From Clostridiales bacterium (GTDB lineage: Bacteria > Bacillota > Clostridia > Oscillospirales > Oscillospiraceae), in the NCBI GenBank assembly GCA_003525905.1, contig DQIA01000033.1:9669-59616 (forward strand): 49,948 nucleotides of DNA, given 5' to 3'. Shown here piece after piece: positions 8,882 to 17,110 of the stretch. Numbering within the stretch: the stretch's first letter is position 1; every line of letters begins with the position of its first letter. The notes under the pieces are model-generated. The model was given only the letters and a program-made list of their open reading frames with translations. It made no database searches and had not been told where the DNA came from. Both the position numbers and the translations under genes were made by a program.

Positions 8882-10204
8882 ATGAATGTCAAAAGCGTAG
8901 AGAAAGAAGCGACCCGCGCATCCGTTACGGTGGAACTGACCCGTGAGGAGCTGGAGCCTGCCCTGAACCGCGCCTATCTGAAGTACCGCAAGGATATCAT
9001 GATCCCCGGCTTCCGCAAGGGTCATGCTCCGCGTATGGTCATCGAGGCTGCCTATGGCAAGCATGTCTTCTTTGAGGACGCTGTCGAGGATATGTTCCCG
9101 GATATCTACAAGGATGCCGTCCTGACGCAGGACATCCGTCCCGTCGGCCGCCCGAGCGTTTCCAAGATGGACATCGCCGACGACGGCGCCGTCACGCTGA
9201 CGATCGTGACGGATCTGTATCCCGTTGCTGAGCTTGGCGAATATAAGAATCTCGAGATCGAGAAGGCCGAGGTCGAGGTCAAGGAGTCCGAGGTCGAGGC
9301 CGAGCTGGACCGCATGGCCCAGAACGTTGCCCGCATCACCACGGTCGACCGCCCGGCACAGGAGGGGGACACCGCCGTGATCGACTTCGAGGGCTTTGAG
9401 AACGGCAAGGCCTTTGCGGGCGGCAAGGGCGAGAACTACGAGCTGAAGCTCGGTTCCCACACCTTCATCCCCGGCTTTGAGGAGCAGGTCGCCGGCATGA
9501 GCGCCGGTGAGGAGAAGGACATCGACGTCACGTTCCCGGCTGACTATCACGCCGAGGAGCTGGCTGGCAAGCCTGTCGTCTTCAAGGTCAAGGTCCATGA
9601 GGTCAAGGAGACCGTCGTTCCCGAGAAGGACGACGAGTTTGTCAAGGACGTCTCTGAGTTCGACACCGTCGCCGAGCTGCGCGCCGACATCGAGAAGCGC
9701 ATCCGCGATGAGAAGCAGGCCGGGATCGACCGCGCGTTCGAGAACGCCGCCGTCGAGAAGGCTGCCGCCAACATGACCGTCGAGATCCCCGACAGCATGA
9801 TCGACGAGGAGCTCGATCAGGAGATGGAGCGCATGGACTATGAGCTCCGCTCCCAGGGCGCTTCCCTGCAGGCCTATGCCCAGATGATGGGCGGCGACAT
9901 GAACGCCATCCGAAACAGCCTGCGCCCGTCCGCTCAGGCCGCTGTCCGCACGAACGTCCTGCTGGACGCCGTTGCTGCCGCTGAGAACATCGAGGTCAGC
10001 GAGGAAGAGTGCGAGGAAGAGTACAAGAAGCTCGCCGAGAGCTACAAGATGGAGCTGGACGACGTCAAGAAGGCCCTGAACGCCGACGGCCTGAAGAGCG
10101 ATCTCAAGCTGCGCAAGGCTGCCCGTCTCATCGCCGACTCCGCTGTCGCCGTTGCACCCAAGGCCCCCGAGGCCGCCGAAGAGGCTCCTGCCTCCGAGGA
10201 ATAA
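8882..10204 (+). CDS. tig: Trigger factor
   Basis: Ribosome-associated chaperone with peptidyl-prolyl isomerase activity that meets nascent chains at the exit tunnel. The N-terminal ribosome-binding domain has the signature PGFRKGHAPRMVIE (residues about 39-52). A FKBP-type domain follows at about 155-245 (GDTAVIDFEGF ... FIPGFEEQVAGM), then a long helical C-terminal domain and an Ala/Glu/Pro-rich tail. The 440-residue length is normal. The ATG at 8882 is chosen because AGGAGG (8867-8872) directly abuts the alternative ATG at 8873. Its position ahead of clpP and clpX is the usual Firmicutes order. Confidence 0.97.
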   Translation: MNVKSVEKEATRASVTVELTREELEPALNRAYLKYRKDIMIPGFRKGHAPRMVIEAAYGKHVFFEDAVEDMFPDIYKDAVLTQDIRPVGRPSVSKMDIADDGAVTLTIVTDLYPVAELGEYKNLEIEKAEVEVKESEVEAELDRMAQNVARITTVDRPAQEGDTAVIDFEGFENGKAFAGGKGENYELKLGSHTFIPGFEEQVAGMSAGEEKDIDVTFPADYHAEELAGKPVVFKVKVHEVKETVVPEKDDEFVKDVSEFDTVAELRADIEKRIRDEKQAGIDRAFENAAVEKAAANMTVEIPDSMIDEELDQEMERMDYELRSQGASLQAYAQMMGGDMNAIRNSLRPSAQAAVRTNVLLDAVAAAENIEVSEEECEEEYKKLAESYKMELDDVKKALNADGLKSDLKLRKAARLIADSAVAVAPKAPEAAEEAPASEE

Positions 10205-10261
10205 TCCGCCTGCAGAGCGGTTAGAATGTTTCTGATTCCTGCTGCGGCAGGCGATCCGCAC

Positions 10262-10284
10262 TCCCGCCGGTGACCCCGGCGGGA
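10262..10284 (+). other. GC-rich hairpin upstream of the clpP ribosome binding site
   Basis: A perfect 9-bp stem, TCCCGCCGG (10262-10270) and CCGGCGGGA (10276-10284) with the loop TGACC, has no U-tract and ends 11 bases before the AAGGAG of clpP. It is more likely an RNA processing, stability or translation element than a terminator. Confidence 0.5.
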
Positions 10285-10308
10285 ATGCACGCAGAAAGGA
10301 GCATGATT

Positions 10309-10890
10309 ATGAGTTTGGTTCCCTATGTCGTCGAGCAGACGAGCCGCGGAGAGCGTTCCTATGACATTTTCTCCCGCCTTCTGAACGACCGCATCATCTT
10401 CCTGTCGGAGGAGGTCAACGACACGACCGCCAGCCTGATCGTCGCCCAGCTTCTCTATCTGGAGGCGCAGGACCCCGACAAGGACATTCAGTTCTACATC
10501 AACAGCCCGGGCGGCGTGGTAACGGCCGGACTTGCGATTTATGACACCATGCAGTATATCAAGTGCGATGTTTCCACGATCTGCATCGGCATGGCCGCGT
10601 CCATGGGCGCGTTCCTGCTGTCGTCCGGCACGAAGGGCAAGCGCCTCGCCCTGCCGAACGCGGAGATCATGATCCATCAGCCGTCCGGCGGCGCGCAGGG
10701 TCAGGTCACGGATATCGAGATCCACGCCCAGCGCATCGCGGATGTGAAGCGCCGTCTGAATGAAATTCTGGCGAAGAACACCGGCAGACCCGTTGAAGAG
10801 GTCGCCCGCGACTGCGAGCGCGACCATTTCCTCACGGCCGAGCAGGCGAAGGAATACGGCATTGTGGATAAGGTGATCTATCAGCGCTAA
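10309..10890 (+). CDS. clpP: ATP-dependent Clp protease proteolytic subunit
   Basis: Serine protease subunit that forms the two-ring chamber fed by ClpX and other Clp ATPases. The catalytic Ser is in GMAASMGAF, the His in IMIHQPSGG and the acidic member in the DCERDHF region. The mature length of 193 residues is standard. The ATG at 10309 is selected because AAGGAG (10296-10301) is seven bases upstream; the ATG at 10303 is too close. clpX follows after 21 bases, so the pair is probably one transcript. Confidence 0.97.
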   Translation: MSLVPYVVEQTSRGERSYDIFSRLLNDRIIFLSEEVNDTTASLIVAQLLYLEAQDPDKDIQFYINSPGGVVTAGLAIYDTMQYIKCDVSTICIGMAASMGAFLLSSGTKGKRLALPNAEIMIHQPSGGAQGQVTDIEIHAQRIADVKRRLNEILAKNTGRPVEEVARDCERDHFLTAEQAKEYGIVDKVIYQR

Positions 10891-10911
10891 AGCCCAGAGG
10901 AGGAAGTAAAT

Positions 10912-12168
10912 TTGGCAGAAAAACTCATCCGATGCTCCTTCTGCGGCAAGACGCAGGCACAGGTCAAGCGGATCATGTCCGGGCCGAATGCCTATATCTG
11001 CAACGAATGCGTGGAGCTGTGCAGCACGATCCTGCACGAGGAGATGTATGAGACCGGCAGCTCCGAGCTGACCGTTCCCGATCATCTGCCCACGCCGAAA
11101 GAGATCAAGGAATATATGGACGGTTATATCATCGGTCAGGATGAGGCGAAGATCGCCCTGTCCGTGGCGGTGTATAACCATTACAAGCGCATTTTCTACG
11201 GCGGCGACTCCGATGTGGAGCTGCAGAAGAGCAATATCCTGCTCATCGGCCCGACGGGCTGCGGCAAAACGCTCTTTGCGCAGACGCTCGCCAAAATCCT
11301 GAACGTTCCGTTCGCCATCGCCGATGCGACCACGCTCACCGAAGCGGGCTATGTCGGCGAGGATGTCGAGAACATTCTCCTGCGCCTGCTGCAGGCGGCA
11401 GACTTCGACGTTGAGCTGGCGGAGCGCGGCATCATCTATATCGACGAGATGGATAAGATCGCCCGCAAGAGCGAGAACACCTCCATCACGCGCGACGTGT
11501 CCGGCGAGGGCGTGCAGCAGGCACTGCTGAAAATTCTCGAGGGCACGACGGCGAACGTGCCGCCGCAGGGCGGCCGCAAGCACCCGCAGCAGGAGTTCAT
11601 CCAGATCGACACGACGAACATCCTCTTCATCTGCGGCGGCGCCTTTGACGGCCTCGACAAGATCATCGAGCGCCGCGTGGACCGCAGCAGCCTCGGCTTC
11701 GGCGCAGAGCTGAAGAGCCGGAAGGAGCAGGACGTCGGCGAGCTGTTCCGGCAGGTGCAGCCGCACGATCTTCTGAAATTCGGCATCATCCCGGAGCTGG
11801 TCGGCCGTCTGCCGGTCGTCACGACCCTCGGCAGCCTGAAGAAGGAAGAGCTCGTGCGCATCCTGACCGAACCGAAGAACGCGCTGTGCCGCCAGTACCG
11901 CAAGCTGCTCGAGCTGGACAACGTGACGCTGGAATTTGAAAATGCGGCGCTCGACGCCATTGCGCAGAAGGCCATCGACCGCAAGATCGGTGCGCGCGGT
12001 CTGCGCGCCGTGCTGGAGAGCGTGATGACGAAGGTCATGTATGACATTCCCTCGGATCCCACGATCTCCGAGGTCCTGATCACACGCGCCTGCGTGGAGG
12101 ACGGAAGCGAGCCGGAGATCCGGCACAAGGCCGGCGCTGCGCGCCGGAAGCGTCCGAGCGCAGGATAA
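10912..12168 (+). CDS. clpX: ATP-dependent Clp protease ATP-binding subunit ClpX
   Basis: AAA+ unfoldase that delivers substrates to ClpP. The N-terminal C4 zinc-binding domain is CSFCGK...CNECVELC (residues about 7-40). Walker A is GPTGCGKT, Walker [10 protein letters not shown], and the conserved [19 protein letters not shown] segment follows. The product is 418 residues with a short basic tail (RRKRPSAG). The start codon is TTG, preceded by AGAGGAGGAAG; no in-frame ATG fits the conserved N-terminus. Confidence 0.97.
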   Translation: MAEKLIRCSFCGKTQAQVKRIMSGPNAYICNECVELCSTILHEEMYETGSSELTVPDHLPTPKEIKEYMDGYIIGQDEAKIALSVAVYNHYKRIFYGGDSDVELQKSNILLIGPTGCGKTLFAQTLAKILNVPFAIADATTLTEAGYVGEDVENILLRLLQAADFDVELAERGIIYIDEMDKIARKSENTSITRDVSGEGVQQALLKILEGTTANVPPQGGRKHPQQEFIQIDTTNILFICGGAFDGLDKIIERRVDRSSLGFGAELKSRKEQDVGELFRQVQPHDLLKFGIIPELVGRLPVVTTLGSLKKEELVRILTEPKNALCRQYRKLLELDNVTLEFENAALDAIAQKAIDRKIGARGLRAVLESVMTKVMYDIPSDPTISEVLITRACVEDGSEPEIRHKAGAARRKRPSAG

Positions 12169-12178
12169 CAAGACACAG

Positions 12179-12220
12179 AAGGGGGCGTTGCGGACACTTG
12201 GGTGTCTGTGCGCCCCTTTT
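12179..12220 (+). terminator. Intrinsic terminator after clpX
   Basis: A long two-part hairpin: AAGGGGGCG (12179-12187) pairs with CGCCCCTTT (12211-12219) around an inner stem GGACAC/GTGTCT. It ends in only four T residues, so termination may be partial and lon may be co-transcribed to some degree. Confidence 0.6.
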
Positions 12221-12228
12221 GTGGTCCG

Positions 12229-12247
12229 TCCCCGCATCCGGCGGGGA
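12229..12247 (+). other. GC-rich hairpin touching the lon ribosome binding site
   Basis: A perfect 7-bp stem, TCCCCGC (12229-12235) and GCGGGGA (12241-12247) with a 5-base loop. Its last base overlaps the AGGAAGGAG Shine-Dalgarno of lon. It has no U-tract and resembles the hairpin before clpP. Confidence 0.45.
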
Positions 12248-12259
12248 GGAAGGAGAACT

Positions 12260-14680
12260 ATGAACGAACTGATTTTGTCTGAACGGATGCCGGTGCTTGC
12301 CATGCGCGGGCTGGTCCTTTTTCCGCAGGCAACCATGCACTTTGATGTGGGGCGGGAGAAGTCCGTTCGCGCGCTGGAGGCGGCGATGAACGCCGACCAG
12401 CACATTTTTCTGGTGACCCAGAAGGAGATCGAGCAGGATGATCCCGGCTTCGGTGATCTCTATGAGATCGGCACGGTCGCCCATGTCCTGCAGGTCCTGA
12501 AGATCCCCGGCGACACCGTGCGTGTGCTGGTGCAGGGCGAATACCGCGCCCGTGCCACGCAGATGCTGCAGACGGCGCCTTGCATGATGGCGCGCGTCGA
12601 GTCGATCCCCGAGGAGGAGACGCCGAGCATTACGCCGCGCACGGAGGCCCTGCTTCGGCAGGCCATCGAGCTGTTCGGCGAATATGCGGAGCTGTCGCAG
12701 CGCCCGATGCAGGACATCATGCTCCATTTGCTGTCCGAAAAGGATCCCGGCTCTGCGGCCGACATGACGGCGCAGGCGGCATCCTATGACTATAAGGAAA
12801 AAATGCGCGTTCTGTCCCAGCTTGCGCCGGTGCGCCGTCTGGAAACGGCGAACCGGCTGCTTGCGCGGGAGCTGGAGGTCCTGCGCCTCGAGGCCCAGCT
12901 GCAGGAGAAGACGCAGCAGAGCATCGACAAGGGCCAGCGCGATTATTATCTGCGTGAGCAGCTCAAGGTCATCCGCGGCGAGCTCGGCGAAAACGACGAG
13001 GACGCGGAGATCGATGAATACCGCGAGAAGATCGAGAAGCTCCACCTGCCGCAGGAGGCCGACGAGAAGCTCCACAAGGAGCTGCAGCGGCTGGAAAAGC
13101 AGCCGTATGGCTCCGCCGAGGCCAGCGTCATCCGCAATTACCTCGACGTCGCTCTCGAACTGCCGTGGAATACCCGCACGCGCGAGCGCACGGACATCCG
13201 CGTCGCCCGCCGCATCCTCGATGAGGACCATTTCGGCCTTGAGAAGGTGAAGGAGCGCATTCTGGAAATTCTGGCCGTGCGCCAGCTTGCTCCGGAGCAG
13301 CCGGGGCAGATCATCTGCCTCATCGGCCCTCCGGGCGTCGGCAAGACGTCCATCGCCATGAGCGTGGCCCGCGCCCTGAACCGGAAGCTCGCGCGCATCT
13401 CGCTCGGCGGCGTGCACGACGAGGCCGAGATCCGCGGCCATCGCAAGACCTATATCGGCGCGATGCCCGGCCGCATCCTGACCGCCATGCAGCAGGCCGG
13501 AACGCACAATCCGCTGCTGCTGCTCGATGAGATCGACAAGCTCGGCAGCGATTATCGCGGTGATCCGTCATCCGCCCTGCTCGAGGTGCTCGATGCGGAG
13601 CAGAACGCAACGTTCCGGGATAATTTCCTCGAAATTCCGTTTGACCTGAGCGAGTGCATGTTCATCACGACGGCCAACACGGCCGACACCATCCCGCGTC
13701 CGCTCCTCGACCGTATGGAGGTCATCGAGCTCGGCTCCTATACGGACGAGGAGAAGCGCAGCATCGCGCGCGACCATCTGCTGCCGCGCCAGCTCGCGAA
13801 AAACGGCCTGAAGAAATCGCAGGTCCGCGTGACGGACGATGCCCTGCGCGAGATCATCCGCTGCTACACGCGCGAATCCGGCGTGCGCAATCTCGAGCGC
13901 AAGCTCGGGGAGCTCTGCCGCAAAAGCGCCGTGCAGCTCCTTTCAGACGAGGCCCCGCGCCGCGTGACCGTGACGGGCACGAATCTGGAGAGCTTCCTCG
14001 GCCCGCGCCGCATCCTGCCGGATAAGCTGCCGGAGACCGATCCGATCGGTCTTGTGACCGGCCTTGCCTGGACTTCCGTCGGCGGTGAGACTCTCGAGGT
14101 CGAGTGCAATGTCATGGACGGCAGCGGCAAGCTCATCCTGACCGGAAACCTCGGCGATGTGATGAAGGAGTCCGTGCAGGCGGCCGTGAGCTATCTGCGC
14201 ACGCGTGCTGAGCAGCTGCACATCCCGTCCGACTTCTACAAGACGCGCGATATCCATGTCCACTTCCCGGAGGGAGCTGTTCCGAAGGACGGTCCGTCCG
14301 CCGGTATCGCCGTATGCACGGCGTTGGCCTCCGCGCTCAGCGGGACGCCGGTCCGCCGTGATATCGCCATGACGGGCGAGATCTCCATCCGCGGCCGCGT
14401 GCTTCCCATCGGCGGCCTGAAGGAGAAGACCATGGCAGCGCTGCGCCACGGCGTCAAGACCGTCATTATTCCGCACGAGAACGAAAAGGATCTGCAGGAG
14501 ATCGACCAGACGGTGCGCCGCGCGCTCAACTTCCTGCTCGTCGACCATGCCGACGCCGTGCTGGACGCCGCGCTCGTCCGCCCCGTGCAGGAGGAGCCTG
14601 CGGTGCGCAAGACCACGGAGCGCGTCCTCCCGGTCGCGCAGCATGACACGGCCCAGCCGAATCAGGGGATCCGCCAATGA
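12260..14680 (+). CDS. lon: ATP-dependent protease Lon
   Basis: Single-chain AAA+ serine protease that degrades misfolded and regulatory proteins. The N-terminal substrate-recognition domain (LILSERMPVLAMRGLVLFP) is followed by the coiled-coil linker, Walker A GPPGVGKTS, Walker B LLLLDEIDKL and the protease domain with catalytic Ser in PKDGPSAG and Lys in GGLKEKTMA. The 806-residue length is typical. The ATG at 12260 has AGGAAGGAG just upstream; an extension to 12188 would read through the terminator hairpins. The last codon overlaps ysxC as ATGA. Confidence 0.97.
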   Translation: MNELILSERMPVLAMRGLVLFPQATMHFDVGREKSVRALEAAMNADQHIFLVTQKEIEQDDPGFGDLYEIGTVAHVLQVLKIPGDTVRVLVQGEYRARATQMLQTAPCMMARVESIPEEETPSITPRTEALLRQAIELFGEYAELSQRPMQDIMLHLLSEKDPGSAADMTAQAASYDYKEKMRVLSQLAPVRRLETANRLLARELEVLRLEAQLQEKTQQSIDKGQRDYYLREQLKVIRGELGENDEDAEIDEYREKIEKLHLPQEADEKLHKELQRLEKQPYGSAEASVIRNYLDVALELPWNTRTRERTDIRVARRILDEDHFGLEKVKERILEILAVRQLAPEQPGQIICLIGPPGVGKTSIAMSVARALNRKLARISLGGVHDEAEIRGHRKTYIGAMPGRILTAMQQAGTHNPLLLLDEIDKLGSDYRGDPSSALLEVLDAEQNATFRDNFLEIPFDLSECMFITTANTADTIPRPLLDRMEVIELGSYTDEEKRSIARDHLLPRQLAKNGLKKSQVRVTDDALREIIRCYTRESGVRNLERKLGELCRKSAVQLLSDEAPRRVTVTGTNLESFLGPRRILPDKLPETDPIGLVTGLAWTSVGGETLEVECNVMDGSGKLILTGNLGDVMKESVQAAVSYLRTRAEQLHIPSDFYKTRDIHVHFPEGAVPKDGPSAGIAVCTALASALSGTPVRRDIAMTGEISIRGRVLPIGGLKEKTMAALRHGVKTVIIPHENEKDLQEIDQTVRRALNFLLVDHADAVLDAALVRPVQEEPAVRKTTERVLPVAQHDTAQPNQGIRQ

Positions 14681-15264
14681 TGAATTTACAGCGAGTGGAA
14701 TTTGTAAAATCTGCGGCGCAGGCCGGTGCGTTCCTGCACGACGGCCTGCCGCAGATCGCCTTTGCCGGAAAATCAAACGTCGGCAAATCCTCCGTGCTGA
14801 ACTGCGTGCTGCAGCGCAAAAATTTTGCGCGCGTCGGTCAGAAGCCGGGCAAGACCGTCCACATCAACTATTTCCGCGTGGACGGCAAGGCGCACTTCGT
14901 CGATCTGCCGGGATATGGCTATGCGCAGGTCGCTGAATCGGAAAAGGAACGCTGGGGCAAGCTCATGGAGGCCTATTTTGCCGAGCCGGAGCCCATCGCC
15001 CTCGGCGTGATGATCGTCGATGCCCGCCACGCACCGACGAAGCTCGACTGCGTCATGGCGGACCTGTTCCGCAGCACCGGGCGGCCGTTCCTCGTCGTTG
15101 CCAACAAGCTCGATAAGCTGAAGGCACGCGAGATCGAGCCGAACCTTGCCTGCATCCGCGAAACGCTGCGTTTGGGCGAGCAGACACCGCTGCTGCCGTT
15201 CTCCGCAGAGAAGGGGACCGGCCGCGAGGCCCTTGTGCGCGCCATATTTGACGCGGTCGGCTAA
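14677..15264 (+). CDS. ysxC: Ribosome biogenesis GTP-binding protein YsxC/EngB
   Basis: Essential GTPase of late 50S assembly. P-loop GKSNVGKSS, switch region GKTVHINYF, G3 DLPGYG, G4 NKLDK and the distal FSAEKGTG are all present in 195 residues. The start overlaps the lon stop (ATGA), the same lon-ysxC coupling seen in Bacillus. No terminator follows, but a new promoter begins 11 bases after its stop. Confidence 0.96.
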   Translation: MMNLQRVEFVKSAAQAGAFLHDGLPQIAFAGKSNVGKSSVLNCVLQRKNFARVGQKPGKTVHINYFRVDGKAHFVDLPGYGYAQVAESEKERWGKLMEAYFAEPEPIALGVMIVDARHAPTKLDCVMADLFRSTGRPFLVVANKLDKLKAREIEPNLACIRETLRLGEQTPLLPFSAEKGTGREALVRAIFDAVG

Positions 15265-15274
15265 GGATTGTGGG

Positions 15275-15303
15275 TTGCCATTTTCCTAAAATAATGGTAT
15301 ACT
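15275..15303 (+). promoter_or_regulatory. Promoter of scpA-scpB-ytfJ
   Basis: TTGCCA (15275-15280), a 17-bp spacer and TATACT (15298-15303) with an extended -10 (TGG before TATACT). It lies in the short AT-rich gap before scpA. Confidence 0.75.
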
Positions 15304-15328
15304 CTAAAGTGAAAGGAGCCGGAGGCGC

Positions 15329-16141
15329 ATGGAAGAACCAACCTATCATCTTGCGGGCGTCATGCACACGCGCGATGAGCTGCCCGCAGATTTTGACGGT
15401 CCGCTGAGCGTCATCCTGCTTCTGCTGAGCAAAAACAAGATCGAAATTCAGGACGTCAGCATCACGTCCATTCTGGAGCAGTATCTGGCCTATCTCGACG
15501 AGATGAAGCGGCTGGATATGGAGATCGCCAGCGAATTCATCGCCATGGCGTCCCATCTCATGCTCATTAAAACAAAGATGCTGCTCTCCGCCGCCGAGCG
15601 TGAGGAGGCCATGAGCGAGATGGAGCTTCTTATCCGCTCCCTCGAGGAAAAGCAGCGTGCGGAGGCCTATGAGCAGATCCGCACGGCTGTGGCCTTCCTT
15701 GAGCCGCGCAGCGACATCGGCAACGGTTTTTTTCCGCATGCGCCGCAGCCGCTCCGTCCGGACGCGACCTATCGCTACCGCCACGAGCCGCAGGATCTTC
15801 TGCGCGCCATGGCGGCCATGGCAGAGCGCAGCGAGCGGCGTCTGCCGCCGAAGCTCTCAAATTTTCAGGGCATCGTCGGCGTAGAGCCGTATCCCGTGAC
15901 AAAAAAGGCCGCGCAGGTGCTCAAGCAGCTGCTGATGCGCGGCGTGGAGAAATTCTGCGCGCTGTTCCGCGGCAGCCGCTCTCGCAGCGAGATCGTTGCG
16001 ACGTTCCTCGCCGTTTTGGAGCTTTGCCGCGTGCATTCCGTCAAGCTGGAGGACGGCGACGATGATCTGAACATCCGCTTTTGCAAAATGCCGGAGGAAA
16101 GGGTAGAACATGGAACAGACGGAGCTGGAACGGGTAGCTGA
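15329..16141 (+). CDS. scpA: Segregation and condensation protein A
   Basis: Kleisin partner of SMC that, with ScpB, bridges the SMC heads for chromosome condensation and partition. The N-terminal signature FDGPLSVILLLLSKNKIEIQDV and the following EQYLAYLDEM ... EFIAMASHLMLIKTKMLL are the conserved SMC-neck-binding part. A winged-helix C-terminal region covers about residues 200-260. The length is 270 residues. GGAGG and AAAGGAG sites precede the ATG. The 3' end overlaps scpB by 32 bases. Confidence 0.94.
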   Translation: MEEPTYHLAGVMHTRDELPADFDGPLSVILLLLSKNKIEIQDVSITSILEQYLAYLDEMKRLDMEIASEFIAMASHLMLIKTKMLLSAAEREEAMSEMELLIRSLEEKQRAEAYEQIRTAVAFLEPRSDIGNGFFPHAPQPLRPDATYRYRHEPQDLLRAMAAMAERSERRLPPKLSNFQGIVGVEPYPVTKKAAQVLKQLLMRGVEKFCALFRGSRSRSEIVATFLAVLELCRVHSVKLEDGDDDLNIRFCKMPEERVEHGTDGAGTGS

Positions 16142-16670
16142 GGCCATCCTGTTTACGGCGGGCGAGCCGGTCGAGCTCGAACGCATTGCCATGGCCGCTG
16201 AATGCGACCCGGACGAGGCCGAGCAGGCCGTGCGTTCGCTGATGGACCGCCTGTCCTACGAGCGGCGCGGCATTCGCATCCTGCGCCTCGAGCACGCCTA
16301 TCAGATGTGCTCCTCGGGGGAGATGTCCTCCTATGTGACCCGAGCACTGGAGACACGCAAGCCGCCCCGTCTTTCGTCCGCGCAGCTGGAGACCCTGACG
16401 GTCATTGCCTATTATCAGCCCGCAACGCGGGCCTACATCGAGCAGATCCGCGGCGTCGACAGTGCCTATTCCGTCGGCGCGCTGCTCAATAAGCACCTCA
16501 TTGAGGAGTGCGGCAGGCTGAATGTGCCCGGACGGCCCATTCTGTACCGCACAACACCGGATTTCCTGCGCACGTTCGGTCTGGAATCGCTGGACGAGCT
16601 GCCGGAGATCGAAAAAATGCAGTTCGGCAAACAGGAACTGCCGCAGCAGGAGGAGGAAACAGAATCATGA
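16110..16670 (+). CDS. scpB: Segregation and condensation protein B
   Basis: Winged-helix dimer that binds the middle of ScpA in the SMC complex. Recognisable blocks are EAILFTAGEPVELERIA at the N-terminus, SAQLETLTVIAYYQPATRAYIEQIRGVD in the second winged helix and LIEECGRLNVPGRPILYRTTPDFLRTFGL. The protein has 186 residues with an acidic Glu/Gln-rich tail. Its Shine-Dalgarno GGAGGAAAGG lies inside scpA. It overlaps ytfJ as ATGA. Confidence 0.95.
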   Translation: MEQTELERVAEAILFTAGEPVELERIAMAAECDPDEAEQAVRSLMDRLSYERRGIRILRLEHAYQMCSSGEMSSYVTRALETRKPPRLSSAQLETLTVIAYYQPATRAYIEQIRGVDSAYSVGALLNKHLIEECGRLNVPGRPILYRTTPDFLRTFGLESLDELPEIEKMQFGKQELPQQEEETES

Positions 16671-17071
16671 GTCAGAATGTTTCGGAGCTTCTCGGCGCCT
16701 CTATGGCGAAGGTGCGCGAGATGGTCGATGCCAACACCGTGGTCGGTACGCCCATTTCCGCGGGCGACGGCACGACGCTCATCCCGATCTCCAAGATCAG
16801 CTTTGCCATGGCTTCCGGCGGCAGCGACCTCAAGCCGAAGGCAGCCGCCTCTGCACTCCCGTTCGGCGGCGGTGCGGGCTGCGGCGTGAAAATCGTCCCG
16901 GTTGCCTTTCTGGTGCTGCAGGGCGAGCGGGTGCGTATGCTCCCGATCACTGAGCCTGCGACCTCGACGGCTGACCGCCTCATCGAGCAGATCCCGGAGC
17001 TGGTCGACCGCATCAACGAGATGATCTCGCAGTACCGCGCGGAGAAAAAGGTCGACGTCGACCTCGCATGA
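16667..17071 (+). CDS. ytfJ: Sporulation protein YtfJ / GerW family
   Basis: A 134-residue member of the GerW (YtfJ) family, forespore-associated proteins of endospore formers linked to germination. The core is VVGTPISAGDGTTLIPISKISFA, then a Gly-rich FGGGAGCGVKIVPVAFLVL segment, with a helical C-terminus. Neither signal peptide nor TM is present. The ATG at 16667 overlaps the scpB stop (ATGA) and has AGGAGGAGG upstream. It indicates a sporulating lineage or one recently derived from it. Confidence 0.9.
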   Translation: MSQNVSELLGASMAKVREMVDANTVVGTPISAGDGTTLIPISKISFAMASGGSDLKPKAAASALPFGGGAGCGVKIVPVAFLVLQGERVRMLPITEPATSTADRLIEQIPELVDRINEMISQYRAEKKVDVDLA

Positions 17072-17078
17072 ACCGCGC

Positions 17079-17105
17079 CTCGCCGGGCATACTAGGCCCG
17101 GTGAG
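17079..17105 (+). other. Hairpin sequestering the Shine-Dalgarno of the carboxypeptidase gene
   Basis: CTCGCCGGGC (17079-17088) pairs with GCCCGGTGAG (17096-17105), with one G-U pair and a 7-base loop. The right arm contains the GTGAG of the ribosome binding site, so the stem would mask it unless opened, for example by ribosomes finishing ytfJ eight bases upstream. Confidence 0.5.
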
Positions 17106-17110
17106 GAAGA

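Noticed and set aside
12170..12260. CIRCE or CtsR heat-shock operators before lon, clpP or the ClpE-like gene
   Set aside because: Neither the TTAGCACTC-N9-GAGTGCTAA nor the GGTCAAA-type repeats are present in these leaders.
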